Below, piece by piece: positions 15,019 to 22,662 of a stretch of DNA of 25,499 bases (its first letter is position 1; every line of letters starts with the position of its first letter). Below the pieces are notes generated by a model that saw only the letters and a program-made list of their open reading frames with translations, did no database searches and was not told where the DNA came from. The translations under genes were made by a program, and so were the position numbers. The stretch lies in contig CAAGGZ010000095.1 in NCBI GenBank assembly GCA_900769545.1, positions 1-25,499 of the forward strand. The letters are read 5' to 3'. Origin of the DNA: Clostridia bacterium. GTDB taxonomy: Bacteria > Bacillota > Clostridia > Christensenellales > Borkfalkiaceae.

Positions 15019-15761
15019 TTACTCCCTCCCGTTTTTCTCGCAAGGAAACACAGTCTGTCGCTTGTCGCTTTATCTTCGCCAAGGTGCCCTTCTATGCAAA
15101 GAATTTCAAAGCCGTTTTCTTCCAAAGCGGAAGTGATTTCCTGCTCCGTATAAATATATTGTCTATGCGTTTCGTCCATACGCTCGAACGCGCCGTCGGG
15201 ACGCTTTACAAACAGCGTGACGTCCATAGTAACGCCGTCCACTTCCTGTTTATTAAAAGCAAGGTAGGTAACATCGTCTCTATCGTCCGCGCATACAGTA
15301 TTGGCAATTTTCTCTCGAATTTTTCTTTCGGAGCTCACGTCAAAGAGCAACAATCCGCCCTTTTTGAGCGCAGAACTCACGTTTTTGATTGCCGTTTTGA
15401 ATTTGTTTTTGGGAACGTAATTAAAGCAATCGTTGATTGCCGTTGCGAAATCGAAGCGCTTCGGGAGTTTGATTTTTGTAATATCGCCGAGGATATACTC
15501 GCTCCTTACTCCCTCTTTTAACGCCGTTTGTTGGGCAAAATCCAACATTTCGGCAGAAACGTCCAAACCTGTCATTTGATAGCCCTGTTTTTGAAAGGCG
15601 CGGGTAAACCATCCGCCGCCGCAACCGACGTCCAAGCCTACTAAAACGGGAAAGTCTTTCAACTTCAAAATTAAATACTGCGACCAATTTTCATAGTCGC
15701 AGTCATCATTGAGATATTCAAACCATTTGGCAAGATTTGCATACGCTGCACTTCTTTCCAT
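15015..15761 (-). CDS. Class I SAM-dependent methyltransferase
   Basis: The 248-residue protein has the Rossmann-like class I fold: motif I LDVGCGGGWFT at 43-53, an acidic second-strand end GLDVSAEML, motif III region ILGDITKI, then a DCFNYV segment in the motif IV position and LKKGGLLLFDVSS at motif V. The substrate cannot be told; related clostridial proteins are annotated only as methyltransferases. No signal or membrane segment. It starts 12 bp after the membrane protein gene with AAGGAG upstream, and is coupled to hslO by an ATGA overlap. Confidence 0.9.
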   Translation of the reverse strand: MERSAAYANLAKWFEYLNDDCDYENWSQYLILKLKDFPVLVGLDVGCGGGWFTRAFQKQGYQMTGLDVSAEMLDFAQQTALKEGVRSEYILGDITKIKLPKRFDFATAINDCFNYVPKNKFKTAIKNVSSALKKGGLLLFDVSSERKIREKIANTVCADDRDDVTYLAFNKQEVDGVTMDVTLFVKRPDGAFERMDETHRQYIYTEQEITSALEENGFEILCIEGHLGEDKATSDRLCFLARKTGGSK

Positions 15762-15773
15762 AGGGAACGCTCC

Positions 15774-17069
15774 TTATTTTTTATCGTTTAAGATTCTGGG
15801 AGAACGACGTTTTTTCGTTTTTCCTTCTTCCGCTTCTTTTACGGATTTTTCCAACTCGTCGAACTGCTGGTTATACTCTACGTAGCGCGCGTCGTTCTTG
15901 TGTTCTTCCGCATACTGCACGGTGTCTTCGGCAATATTTTGCTTACTTTCGCGGAGCTTTCTCAAATCCTCACGAGTGAACGCTTCGGGCAATTCGTATA
16001 CCTCTAAAGAGTCGTCAATAGGCTTGATGGGCTGCGCTACAAGACGGGATCTGCCCTGCGCAACCAACGTGCGGCGGTATTCGAGTTCCGCTGCGCTGCT
16101 GTCGCCCGAAAGCATAGAAGTTCCGTCCTTGCTGTAAATACCTCTGCCTGTTTTTGCGCCTTCGATTTTCGGGTTGATATATTTATCGAATACCCACTGC
16201 GCGAAGTCAAGCCATACGAGAAGCGCATACGAAAAACCGAACAACAAAACAACCATAATGGCAATCATTAAGAAGAACTGACCGCCAACGATAATCAAGA
16301 TAAAAGGCAACAACGCCAAAAGACCAAAGAAAATGGTTTGAGGGAAGGTACCGATTGTCATAAGGAAACTGTTTTTAAACATCTGCGTAAACTTCAGTTT
16401 GTAGTTTACCCCTTGCGCAATCATCCAGAACGTCATCATTGTCGCCAACGTCAAGAATAAATAATTGACGCCGAGCGAAATTTTCAGCCAAGTCGTCTGC
16501 CCTTTGCTCAAATCGCCAACTGCCAGCGAAAGCTGCGATACATTGACAAGCGTCGAACAAAGGAAATATACGATACAGAAGAACAACGTCGTCTGTAATG
16601 CGTTTTTATAGTTGAGCTTTACACCGCGCCAGAAATCGTTTGCAACGAAAATACCTTCCGTCCAAACCATATTACGGATAACGTACATACCGCCTGCAAG
16701 CCCTACGGACGCAATGAGCATCGAAATGGTCAAAAGGAAGTTTAAGGTAATGTCGTTGTAGAACACCAACATCTCCGATAAACCCTGTTGCATAGGCTCT
16801 GCAGGATACCCAATCCCGAGATTTGCGCCAAACGGGTAAGTCAGCCCCGTACTCTCATTGACAATGAGCCCAAAAATCACCACGGCAATCGTGGGAATAA
16901 AAAAGAGAAGCATCAAAAGATTGATTTTTACCAACTTACCGAAATTGCCCTTGAAAATATCAAAAAACAACTGCCAACGGTTGGTAGGCAAGGTACTTCT
17001 TGCATATTCTTCACTTCTTTCCTTACCTTCGAGCATACGGGCTACGAACCCTTTCTTTTGCTGTGCCAT
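15774..17069 (-). CDS. DUF624/YesL-like membrane protein
   Basis: The 431-residue protein has six or seven hydrophobic helices between residues 47 and about 295, then a charged cytoplasmic tail of about 135 residues. The N-terminal pattern NRWQLFFDIFKGNFGKLVKINLL, followed by helices and a GGMYVIRNMVW segment, is typical of the DUF624 (YesL) family. Family members are usually near 200-230 residues, so the long tail is an extension; it is rich in Glu, Lys and Arg with a probable coiled coil (EFDELEKSVKEAEEGKTKKRR-like end). Function is unknown in the family. The ATG at 17069 has TGGAG upstream and a SigA-like promoter at 17137-17165. It is the first gene of the five-gene operon that ends at 11628. 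Confidence 0.8.
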   Translation of the reverse strand: MAQQKKGFVARMLEGKERSEEYARSTLPTNRWQLFFDIFKGNFGKLVKINLLMLLFFIPTIAVVIFGLIVNESTGLTYPFGANLGIGYPAEPMQQGLSEMLVFYNDITLNFLLTISMLIASVGLAGGMYVIRNMVWTEGIFVANDFWRGVKLNYKNALQTTLFFCIVYFLCSTLVNVSQLSLAVGDLSKGQTTWLKISLGVNYLFLTLATMMTFWMIAQGVNYKLKFTQMFKNSFLMTIGTFPQTIFFGLLALLPFILIIVGGQFFLMIAIMVVLLFGFSYALLVWLDFAQWVFDKYINPKIEGAKTGRGIYSKDGTSMLSGDSSAAELEYRRTLVAQGRSRLVAQPIKPIDDSLEVYELPEAFTREDLRKLRESKQNIAEDTVQYAEEHKNDARYVEYNQQFDELEKSVKEAEEGKTKKRRSPRILNDKK

Positions 17070-17136
17070 TCAAAAAACTCCATTAAACTTTCTTAACCGC
17101 TCACATAAAAATCCAAATTTTTACGCTTACTTATCT

Positions 17137-17165
17137 ATTCTACTACAAATTTGTGATTATTTCAA
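17137..17165 (-). promoter_or_regulatory. SigA promoter of the DUF624-MT-hslO-TPR-HEAT operon
   Basis: Minus strand: TTGAAA -35 (17160-17165), 17-bp spacer, TAGAAT -10 (17137-17142), about 70 nt before the first start codon. It faces away from the lysine promoter on the plus strand. Confidence 0.7.
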
Positions 17166-17236
17166 GGAATTTGCGAAAAAATTTAAAATTTGTTTAAAGA
17201 AATTTTTATAAGAGAGAAAAAAAGCTCTACTTTTCA

Positions 17237-17265
17237 TTGACAAACGGTAAAAGTTATGCTAAAAT
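17237..17265 (+). promoter_or_regulatory. SigA promoter of the lysine operon
   Basis: Perfect TTGACA -35 (17237-17242), 17-bp spacer, TAAAAT -10 (17260-17265). Transcription should begin near 17272, exactly at the 5' side of riboswitch stem P1. Confidence 0.85.
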
Positions 17266-17271
17266 AACCTT

Positions 17272-17446
17272 GTTAAATAGAGGAGCGGACGAACATAAGT
17301 ACCCGCCGTCAGTTTTTCAAGGCAGAAAAAACGTTGACGCGGCGAGAGAAAGGGTATCTCCGCCGAAGCGCGAGGCTTGCCCCCTTTCGCTGGGCATATA
17401 GGAGAATACCTATATGACTGTCACCGTCCGTGAAGTGCTATTTACC
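17272..17446 (+). promoter_or_regulatory. Lysine riboswitch (L-box) aptamer
   Basis: The aptamer has the closing stem P1 (TAAATAG 17274-17280 with CTATTTA 17438-17444) and the conserved core blocks of the lysine riboswitch in order: AGAGGAGCGGACG, AAGTA, GAGAGAAAGGG, CCGCCGAAG, GCTGGGCATATAGG and GACTGTCACCGTCCGTG. Size and order match the five-helix-junction class. Bound lysine stabilises P1 and favours the downstream terminator, lowering asd-dapA-dapB expression when lysine is plentiful. Confidence 0.95.
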
Positions 17447-17514
17447 GTTTTAAGAATTATTAACGGGATTTAATATGCTACTTTCAAGACGGGGACTGCC
17501 CGTCTTTTGTTTTG
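17445..17514 (+). terminator. Riboswitch expression platform: antiterminator and terminator
   Basis: The terminator is AAGACGGG (17486-17493), loop GACTG, CCCGTCTT (17499-17506) and a T-rich tail. An antiterminator can form when CCGTTTT (17445-17451), directly after the P1 3' arm, pairs with AAGACGG (17486-17492, one wobble). The two structures exclude each other because they share the same 5' terminator arm. The terminator is clear; the antiterminator pairing is my inference. Confidence 0.85.
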
Positions 17515-17554
17515 TTTGATATAGATAATTTAATCAGTTTTAGGAGATTTTAAC

Positions 17555-18634
17555 ATGAAAAAGTTTAACGTTGGCGTAATCGGCGCAACCGGTATGGTCG
17601 GTCAAAGATTTATGTTGCTTTTGGCAAACCACCCTTGGTTTAACGTAGTCGCTTTGGCGGCTTCCGCTCGCTCCGCAGGAAAAACCTATGTGGAAGCGGT
17701 TGGCGATAAATGGGCGTTTGAATGCCCCATTCCCGAAAAATATCACACGATGACCGTTTTGGACGCAGAAGCGGATATGGATAAAATTGCCGCTTCCGTT
17801 GACTTCGTATTCTGCGCAGTCAATATGGACAAAGCCAAAATCCGCGCATTGGAAGAAGCGTATGCGCAAAAGGAAGTGCCTGTTGTTTCCAACAACTCCG
17901 CGCACCGTTTTACCCCCGACGTGCCGATGATTATTCCCGAAATCAACGCAGATCACTTGGACGTTATCCCTTCGCAGAAAGCTCGTTTAGGCACAAAGCG
18001 CGGTTTTATCGCGGTAAAATCCAACTGCTCGCTGCAATCTTACGTTCCCCTGCTTCATCCCTTGAAAAAGTACGGGATTTTAGAAGCGACCGTTTGCACC
18101 TATCAGGCAATTTCCGGCGCAGGGAAAACCTTTACCACTATGCCCGAAATCCTCGACAATATCATCCCCTATATCGGCGGTGAAGAAGAAAAGAGCGAGA
18201 AGGAACCCCTCAAAATTTGGGGCTCGGTGGAAAACGGAGAAATCGTCAATGCAAGCTCCCCTGCCATCACGGCGCAGTGCTTGCGCGTGCCCGTTTCCGA
18301 CGGACACACGGCGGCGGTGTTTGTGAAATTTGAAAACAAACCCTCTAAGGAAGAAATTTTGGACGCTTGGGCAAACTTCAAAGGCGAGCCGCAAACGTTA
18401 AAGCTCCCCTCCGCCCCTGAGCAGTTCTTGAAATATTTCGAAGAGGACAACCGTCCGCAGGCGAAATTGGATAGAATGGAAGGAAACGGTATGAGCGTTA
18501 CCGCAGGTAGATTGCGTGAAGACCACGTTTACGATTACAAATTTGTCGGACTTTCGCATAACACTCTTCGCGGCGCGGCAGGCGGCGCGGTACTCCTTGC
18601 GGAACTCCTTGCGGCAAAAGGATATATGGACTAA
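17555..18634 (+). CDS. asd: Aspartate-semialdehyde dehydrogenase
   Basis: Asd reduces aspartyl phosphate with NADPH to aspartate semialdehyde, the branch point toward diaminopimelate/lysine and threonine/methionine. The 359-residue protein has the nucleotide-binding GATGMVGQRF at 10-19, the active-site Cys158 in KSNCSLQ, Gln184 in TYQAISGAG, Arg244 in LRVPVSDGHTA, and general base His251. The SNCS signature and length are those of the archaeal/fungal-type branch rather than the short Gram-positive form. The ATG follows AGGAG by 8 nt. It is the first gene after the lysine riboswitch and precedes dapA by 36 bp. Confidence 0.96.
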   Translation: MKKFNVGVIGATGMVGQRFMLLLANHPWFNVVALAASARSAGKTYVEAVGDKWAFECPIPEKYHTMTVLDAEADMDKIAASVDFVFCAVNMDKAKIRALEEAYAQKEVPVVSNNSAHRFTPDVPMIIPEINADHLDVIPSQKARLGTKRGFIAVKSNCSLQSYVPLLHPLKKYGILEATVCTYQAISGAGKTFTTMPEILDNIIPYIGGEEEKSEKEPLKIWGSVENGEIVNASSPAITAQCLRVPVSDGHTAAVFVKFENKPSKEEILDAWANFKGEPQTLKLPSAPEQFLKYFEEDNRPQAKLDRMEGNGMSVTAGRLREDHVYDYKFVGLSHNTLRGAAGGAVLLAELLAAKGYMD

Positions 18635-18670
18635 CTTCACAAAAAACAAAAAGGAAGAATAAAATAAATT

Positions 18671-19561
18671 ATGAAAGGTTTTTTTAAGGGAAGCGCAACG
18701 GCTTTGATTACGCCGTTCAAAGGCAGTAAAGTAAACTATGACGCACTTGGGGAATTGATAGAATACCAAATCCAAAACGGTACGGACGCTATTATATTCC
18801 TCGGTACAACAGGGGAGCCCTCTACGATGAGCTTCGCCGAAGAACACGAGCTTATGGACTACGCCGTAAAGAAAGTAAACGGCAGAACCAAAGTTATTTT
18901 CGGTTGCGGAAGCAATAATACCGCCGACGCTATTATGACCGCTCAGAAAGCGGAAAGCTACGGCGCAGACGGACTTCTTGCCGTTACTCCTTACTATAAT
19001 AAGTGCACGCAGAATGGTTTGGTGGCGTATTACAAAGCCATTTGCGAATCCGTTTCCATTCCCGTCATCGCTTACAACGTTCCCGGCAGGACGGGCGTAG
19101 AAATTCAGCCTGCCACTATGGCGAAAATTGCGGAAATCCCCAATATCGCAGGTATCAAAGACGCAGGCGGCAATATGAGCAAAACCATGGAAACGCTCCG
19201 TCTTGTTCGTGATAAGTGCGACGTATATTCAGGCGAAGACGCGCTCAACTTCCCTATCCTTGCGGTAGGCGGCGTCGGCGTTATTTCCGTGCTTTCCAAT
19301 ATTGTACCCGACCAAGTGAAGAAGCTCTGTACGTTGGTGGAAGAAAATAAATTTGCGGAAGCCATCGAACTCAACGATAAGTTGTTGCCTCTTGCAAACG
19401 CTTGTTTTGTGGAAGTCAACCCTATCCCCGTAAAAGAAGCAATGAATTTGTTGGGCTTTGACGCAGGCGTGCCTCGCGCTCCCTTGACGAAGATTGAAGA
19501 ACCCAACCGTGAAAAATTGATTGCCGCTATGCAGAACTTTGGTTTGGAGGTCAAAGCATGA
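18671..19561 (+). CDS. dapA: 4-hydroxy-tetrahydrodipicolinate synthase
   Basis: DapA condenses pyruvate with aspartate semialdehyde, the first committed step to diaminopimelate, lysine and, in spore formers, dipicolinate. The 296-residue aldolase-class protein has GTTGE (Thr46-Thr47), the TPYYNK segment, Tyr135 and Arg140 in YNVPGRTG, and the Schiff-base Lys163 in AGIKDAGG. The start matches the family N-terminus (GSATALITPF), although the purine-rich AAAGGAAG lies rather far upstream, about 14 nt. The stop overlaps the dapB start by 4 bp (ATGA). Confidence 0.97.
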   Translation: MKGFFKGSATALITPFKGSKVNYDALGELIEYQIQNGTDAIIFLGTTGEPSTMSFAEEHELMDYAVKKVNGRTKVIFGCGSNNTADAIMTAQKAESYGADGLLAVTPYYNKCTQNGLVAYYKAICESVSIPVIAYNVPGRTGVEIQPATMAKIAEIPNIAGIKDAGGNMSKTMETLRLVRDKCDVYSGEDALNFPILAVGGVGVISVLSNIVPDQVKKLCTLVEENKFAEAIELNDKLLPLANACFVEVNPIPVKEAMNLLGFDAGVPRAPLTKIEEPNREKLIAAMQNFGLEVKA

Positions 19562-20319
19562 GCGTAAGAATCCTTCTTTGCGGCGCGTGCGGTAAAATGG
19601 GCGGCAACGTGTTGTCGCTTCTTGAAAACGACCCCGAAGCGGTTGCCGTTTGCGGCGTGGATTTATTCCCGAAAGAAATCGGGATTCCCGTTTATACGTC
19701 CTTTGCCGACGTAAAGGAAGAAGCCGACGTCATCATCGATTTCTCCTCTCCCGTGAATTTAAAAGAACGTTTGGACTATGCGAAAGCGCGCAAGCTTGGT
19801 ATCGTACTCGCTTCGACGGGTTTTACTCCTGAAGATTTGGATCTTATTAACGAGTATGCGAGCTCCGTCGCTATTTTCAAAACGGCGAACCTTTCGCTTG
19901 GCGTGAACTTGATGCAGGCGCTCATTAAAACGGCGGCGGAAGTTTTGGGCGACGCGTATGACGTAGAGATTATCGAACGTCATCATAACCTGAAAAAGGA
20001 CTCCCCCAGCGGTACGGCGTTGATGCTTGCAGATACAATCAACGAAGCGTTTGACAATCAAAAGCGTATTGTCAACGGCAGAGAAGGCATTGTAGGCGCG
20101 CGAGAAAAGAGCGAAATCGGTATGCACGCCGTTCGCGGCGGTACCATCGTGGGAGAACACGAGGTTATGTTTGCAGGCGAAGATGAAATTATCACCATTT
20201 CGCACAGCGCAAGAAGCAAACGTGTTTTCGCAGTCGGCGCAATCCGCGCGGCGAAGTTCTTACCGAAAAAAGCGGCTGGTATATATGAGATGAAGCATCT
20301 TTTAGCAGAAGAAAATTAA
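19558..20319 (+). CDS. dapB: 4-hydroxy-tetrahydrodipicolinate reductase
   Basis: DapB reduces the DapA product with NAD(P)H to tetrahydrodipicolinate. The 253-residue protein has the N-terminal Rossmann motif GACGKMGGNV at 9-18, FSSPVN, ASTGF, and the catalytic signature ERHHNLKKDSPSGTA with His142 and Lys146. The GGAGG ribosome binding site lies inside the end of dapA, 7 nt before the ATG, so translation is coupled. A strong terminator follows. No further lysine-pathway genes are in the operon, so dapF, lysA and the aminotransferase branch must lie elsewhere. Confidence 0.97.
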   Translation: MSVRILLCGACGKMGGNVLSLLENDPEAVAVCGVDLFPKEIGIPVYTSFADVKEEADVIIDFSSPVNLKERLDYAKARKLGIVLASTGFTPEDLDLINEYASSVAIFKTANLSLGVNLMQALIKTAAEVLGDAYDVEIIERHHNLKKDSPSGTALMLADTINEAFDNQKRIVNGREGIVGAREKSEIGMHAVRGGTIVGEHEVMFAGEDEIITISHSARSKRVFAVGAIRAAKFLPKKAAGIYEMKHLLAEEN

Positions 20320-20337
20320 ATAATCCTTAAAATGTTT

Positions 20338-20378
20338 ACACCTCCAAAAGTCGGAAAACTTTTGGAGGTGTCTTTTTT
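20338..20378 (+). terminator. Intrinsic terminator after dapB
   Basis: Perfect 13-bp stem (ACACCTCCAAAAG / CTTTTGGAGGTGT) with a small loop, followed by CTTTTTT. It lies between the convergent dapB and the GH20 gene. In the minus direction it is followed by a weaker AAACATTTT, so it is best for the lysine operon. Confidence 0.92.
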
Positions 20379-20383
20379 ACATA

Positions 20384-21994
20384 TTAACGTAATTGATTGG
20401 CGGTTACAATCAACCCCCAATCGGGAGCACAAGGCGTAGCCTTATCATAGTCCAAGCCTTTGCCCCAGAAATCAAGCAAGACTTCTTCAAGCTCGGGCAA
20501 AGAGGTTTCTTCGCCACGCAAATACGCCTCTAATCTTTCCCTGCAATGCTTCAAACGTTGCATCACACCGCCCAAGCGCAAATCCTGCACTTCAAAACCG
20601 TGCGGTTTATTCTCTTTATACCACAACGTACGGAATGCCTTATAAAACGTTTCTACGGCTTTTTCCGTCTTTTTAAAGTCGGCAACAACACCCTTTAAAG
20701 CTTCGTCATCTCGTACCTGGTATGCCGCTCTGGCGCGAACGCCCAAATCGTACTTATAGGATAACAGGCGGCAAAGTTTCGCCAAAACGTCGTAAATATA
20801 CCCAAAATTTTGACTTTCCTTTGCGTAAAGCGCAAATCTTCTTGCGAGCGTTTTATACTCTTTATCTACGCCCTCTTTCACCTGCGTATCATAAATCCCA
20901 AAGAAGGGATCGTTATATACCATATATTTACTGGGGTCTCTAAAACCGTCCTTATTTCCGCCGACGTAGTTGGGGTCATCCGTGTTCATCATTCGCTCGA
21001 AAGGCTCGCCCGTTAAACGCTCGAACTCCTGAGCAATCTGTTTTCTATCCGTTACGCCATCGTAATAACGTCTCAAATAGTAAAGGGACGGCAACAAAGA
21101 GAAATACGAACATTCTTTACCGTTATCTCCCCAGAGCGTTAAGAAAATATTTTCTATGCCCTCTTCCCTGCAAACGTCCATTGCGGGCTTCATAGTCTGC
21201 AACGTATATCGATTGGCAGGCGTAAAGCCTACCCAGCTCCACGCGCCGCCGGCAAACCAAATTTCTTTACCGAATTTCTTATGCGCATTGACCATAGCGC
21301 GATAATCGGCTTTTTGCTTATGATAATAGTCCCAATATACGAGCGATACATCGGGAACGCCTGCCACAACATCCTCAGGCAAGTTGATTTTACGACCGCA
21401 ATATTCGCCCTTATTAGACATACGGAAAAACATATCCGACCACATCATCGGCTCAAAGCCGTATTTTTTTGCAATTTCCACAACTTTTGCCAAATGCTTT
21501 TTCAACAAGTCGTGACGGTTGCAAATACCGTGTTTATCCATATATTTCCCAAGCCCGACCATGTGCGCTTCGTCCATACCAATATGAATCTTTCTCGAGG
21601 AGAAACATTCTGCAAGCGTCGCAAATATATTGTCAATGAGCTGATAGGTGCGAGGCTCGTCAATGAGCAAAATATCGTCAAAATCAAGTACGGAGCGATA
21701 TTCAAACCATCTGAAAATCGTACGCAAATGCGCAAGCGTTTGCACGCAAGGAATCAATTCCACGCCCTTTTGTTTGCAATACGCGTCGATTTCTTTAATC
21801 TCCTCTTTCTTGTAGCCGCCACGCAAATATCCAAAGTACGGCTCGTTATTCACTTCGTACGTATCTTCGGTATACAGTTGCAACATATTATAACCAAACG
21901 CAGACAAATAGTCCACATACTTCTTCAAGGTTTCGGGTTTCATTACGGCGTTTCTCGACATATCAAGCATTACGCCAAAATATTTCTTACTCAT
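20384..21994 (-). CDS. Glycoside hydrolase family 20 (beta-N-acetylhexosaminidase-like)
   Basis: GH20 enzymes remove terminal GlcNAc or GalNAc by substrate-assisted catalysis. The 536-residue protein has a TIM-barrel start without an accessory N-terminal domain (FGVMLDMSRNAVMKPETLKKYVDYLSAFGYN-type opening), the catalytic pair Asp141-Glu142 in KIHIGMDEAH, and Trp-rich strands MMWSDMFF, YWDYY and FAGGAWSWVGF. The compact form without signal peptide resembles GH20C-type intracellular enzymes that act on imported oligosaccharides. The C-terminal 180 residues are helical. The ATG at 21994 overlaps the stop of the xylA-xylB chimera (ATGA), and its AAGGAG is formed by the last codons of the chimera (MKELA), so its translation depends on that ORF. 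The exact substrate is not decided. Confidence 0.9.
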   Translation of the reverse strand: MSKKYFGVMLDMSRNAVMKPETLKKYVDYLSAFGYNMLQLYTEDTYEVNNEPYFGYLRGGYKKEEIKEIDAYCKQKGVELIPCVQTLAHLRTIFRWFEYRSVLDFDDILLIDEPRTYQLIDNIFATLAECFSSRKIHIGMDEAHMVGLGKYMDKHGICNRHDLLKKHLAKVVEIAKKYGFEPMMWSDMFFRMSNKGEYCGRKINLPEDVVAGVPDVSLVYWDYYHKQKADYRAMVNAHKKFGKEIWFAGGAWSWVGFTPANRYTLQTMKPAMDVCREEGIENIFLTLWGDNGKECSYFSLLPSLYYLRRYYDGVTDRKQIAQEFERLTGEPFERMMNTDDPNYVGGNKDGFRDPSKYMVYNDPFFGIYDTQVKEGVDKEYKTLARRFALYAKESQNFGYIYDVLAKLCRLLSYKYDLGVRARAAYQVRDDEALKGVVADFKKTEKAVETFYKAFRTLWYKENKPHGFEVQDLRLGGVMQRLKHCRERLEAYLRGEETSLPELEEVLLDFWGKGLDYDKATPCAPDWGLIVTANQLR

Positions 21995-22557
21995 GCTAAC
22001 TCCTTCATATTAAAAAAATTTTTCTTTAATGCTGGGTATAACTCGGCAAAAATTTTGTATTTTTGTTCATATTTTTTAATTACGTCCGCGTCGGGCGTAA
22101 CGGTCTCTTTAATTTTTACCAACTTTTCCGTAGCTTCTCCCACGGTTTGATACTCGTCTGCGCCCACCATCGCCAAAATTGCCGCGCCGTATGCAGGGCC
22201 CTCTTCTACGCCGAGTACGAAAATGAGAACGCCAAACACGTTCGCAAGGACTCTCTTCCAAATGGAGCTCTTCGCGCCGCCGCCGCAAACCTTAGTTCCG
22301 TCAATTTTCAAACCGTTCGCTTTTGCGTGCTCCATCGTACCCTCTTGCGCGCTAAAGGACTTGTCTGCGATACCGCGACCGAACATATCTACGCCGCAAG
22401 CGCATAAATTATGCCACCAAGCCATGGCAAAGGGCAAATGATCTTTCATTTTCTTGCCCATGATAACTCTATCCGCGTCGTAATATTTAAACGACAAGGG
22501 ATTTTTGCTCTTTGCGCCCTCGTATTGAATTTTAGAAATATTTGAAAAAATTTCCAT
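21991..22557 (-). pseudogene. In-frame chimera: xylose isomerase N-terminus joined to xylulokinase C-terminus
   Basis: The 188-residue ORF is two gene ends joined. Residues 1 to about 80 match the start of XylA (KIQYEG, NPLSFKYYDADRVIMGKKMKDHLPFAMAWWHN, then DMFGRG and MEHAKA). From about 81 on, the sequence is the XylB (FGGY kinase) C-terminus: LKIDGTKVCGGGAKS, WKRVLANVF, VEEGPAYGAAILAMVGA, ending ELYPALKKNFF. The XylA part lacks the metal and catalytic residues and the XylB part lacks the substrate domain, so neither activity is expected. The simplest origin is one in-frame deletion of about 2.3 kb between adjacent xylA and xylB; a misassembly with the same effect is possible. The promoter, GGAG ribosome binding site and coupling to the GH20 gene are intact. 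Confidence 0.88.
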
Positions 22558-22587
22558 AGGAAAGCTCCTTTGTTTTTTTGCTTTATT

Positions 22588-22616
22588 ATAATAACAGAAA
22601 TGTTATTTTTTGTCAA
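22588..22616 (-). promoter_or_regulatory. SigA promoter of the xylAB chimera-GH20 unit
   Basis: Minus strand: TTGACA -35 (22611-22616), 17-bp spacer, TATTAT -10 (22588-22593). A second TATAAT just downstream has a 20-bp spacing. The start codon lies about 30 nt on. Confidence 0.75.
22590..22607. promoter_or_regulatory. Palindromic operator within the xylAB-GH20 promoter
   Basis: Perfect inverted repeat AATAACA-GAAA-TGTTATT (7-4-7) covering part of the -10 and most of the spacer. A bound repressor would block RNA polymerase. It does not match the usual XylR (ROK) operator I know, so the regulator is open. Confidence 0.6.
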
Positions 22617-22632
22617 CCAGTTGTTATAAAAC

Positions 22633-22660
22633 AAAAGAACTCCCGAAGGAGTTCTTTTTT
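22633..22660 (-). terminator. Intrinsic terminator of the vWA lipoprotein gene
   Basis: Minus strand: stem AAGAACTCC / GGAGTTCTT closed by a C(TTCG)G tetraloop, followed by TTGTTTT. It lies just after the vWA gene stop and ahead of the xylAB-GH20 promoter. The plus-strand reading also has a run of T. Confidence 0.9.
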
Positions 22661-22662
22661 AC

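Noticed and set aside
14820..15521. A 233-codon plus-strand ORF opposite hslO and the methyltransferase
   Set aside because: Antisense to well-defined motifs on the minus strand, with a Phe/Arg-rich non-protein-like composition.
21281..22150. A 289-codon plus-strand ORF across the GH20 gene and the xylAB chimera
   Set aside because: Antisense to two recognisable coding sequences and without a ribosome binding site or domain.
22590..22607. Assignment of the palindrome to XylR
   Set aside because: The sequence does not resemble the GTTTGTTTAAACAA-type site known for XylR, and no xylR gene is in the window, so the regulator is left open.
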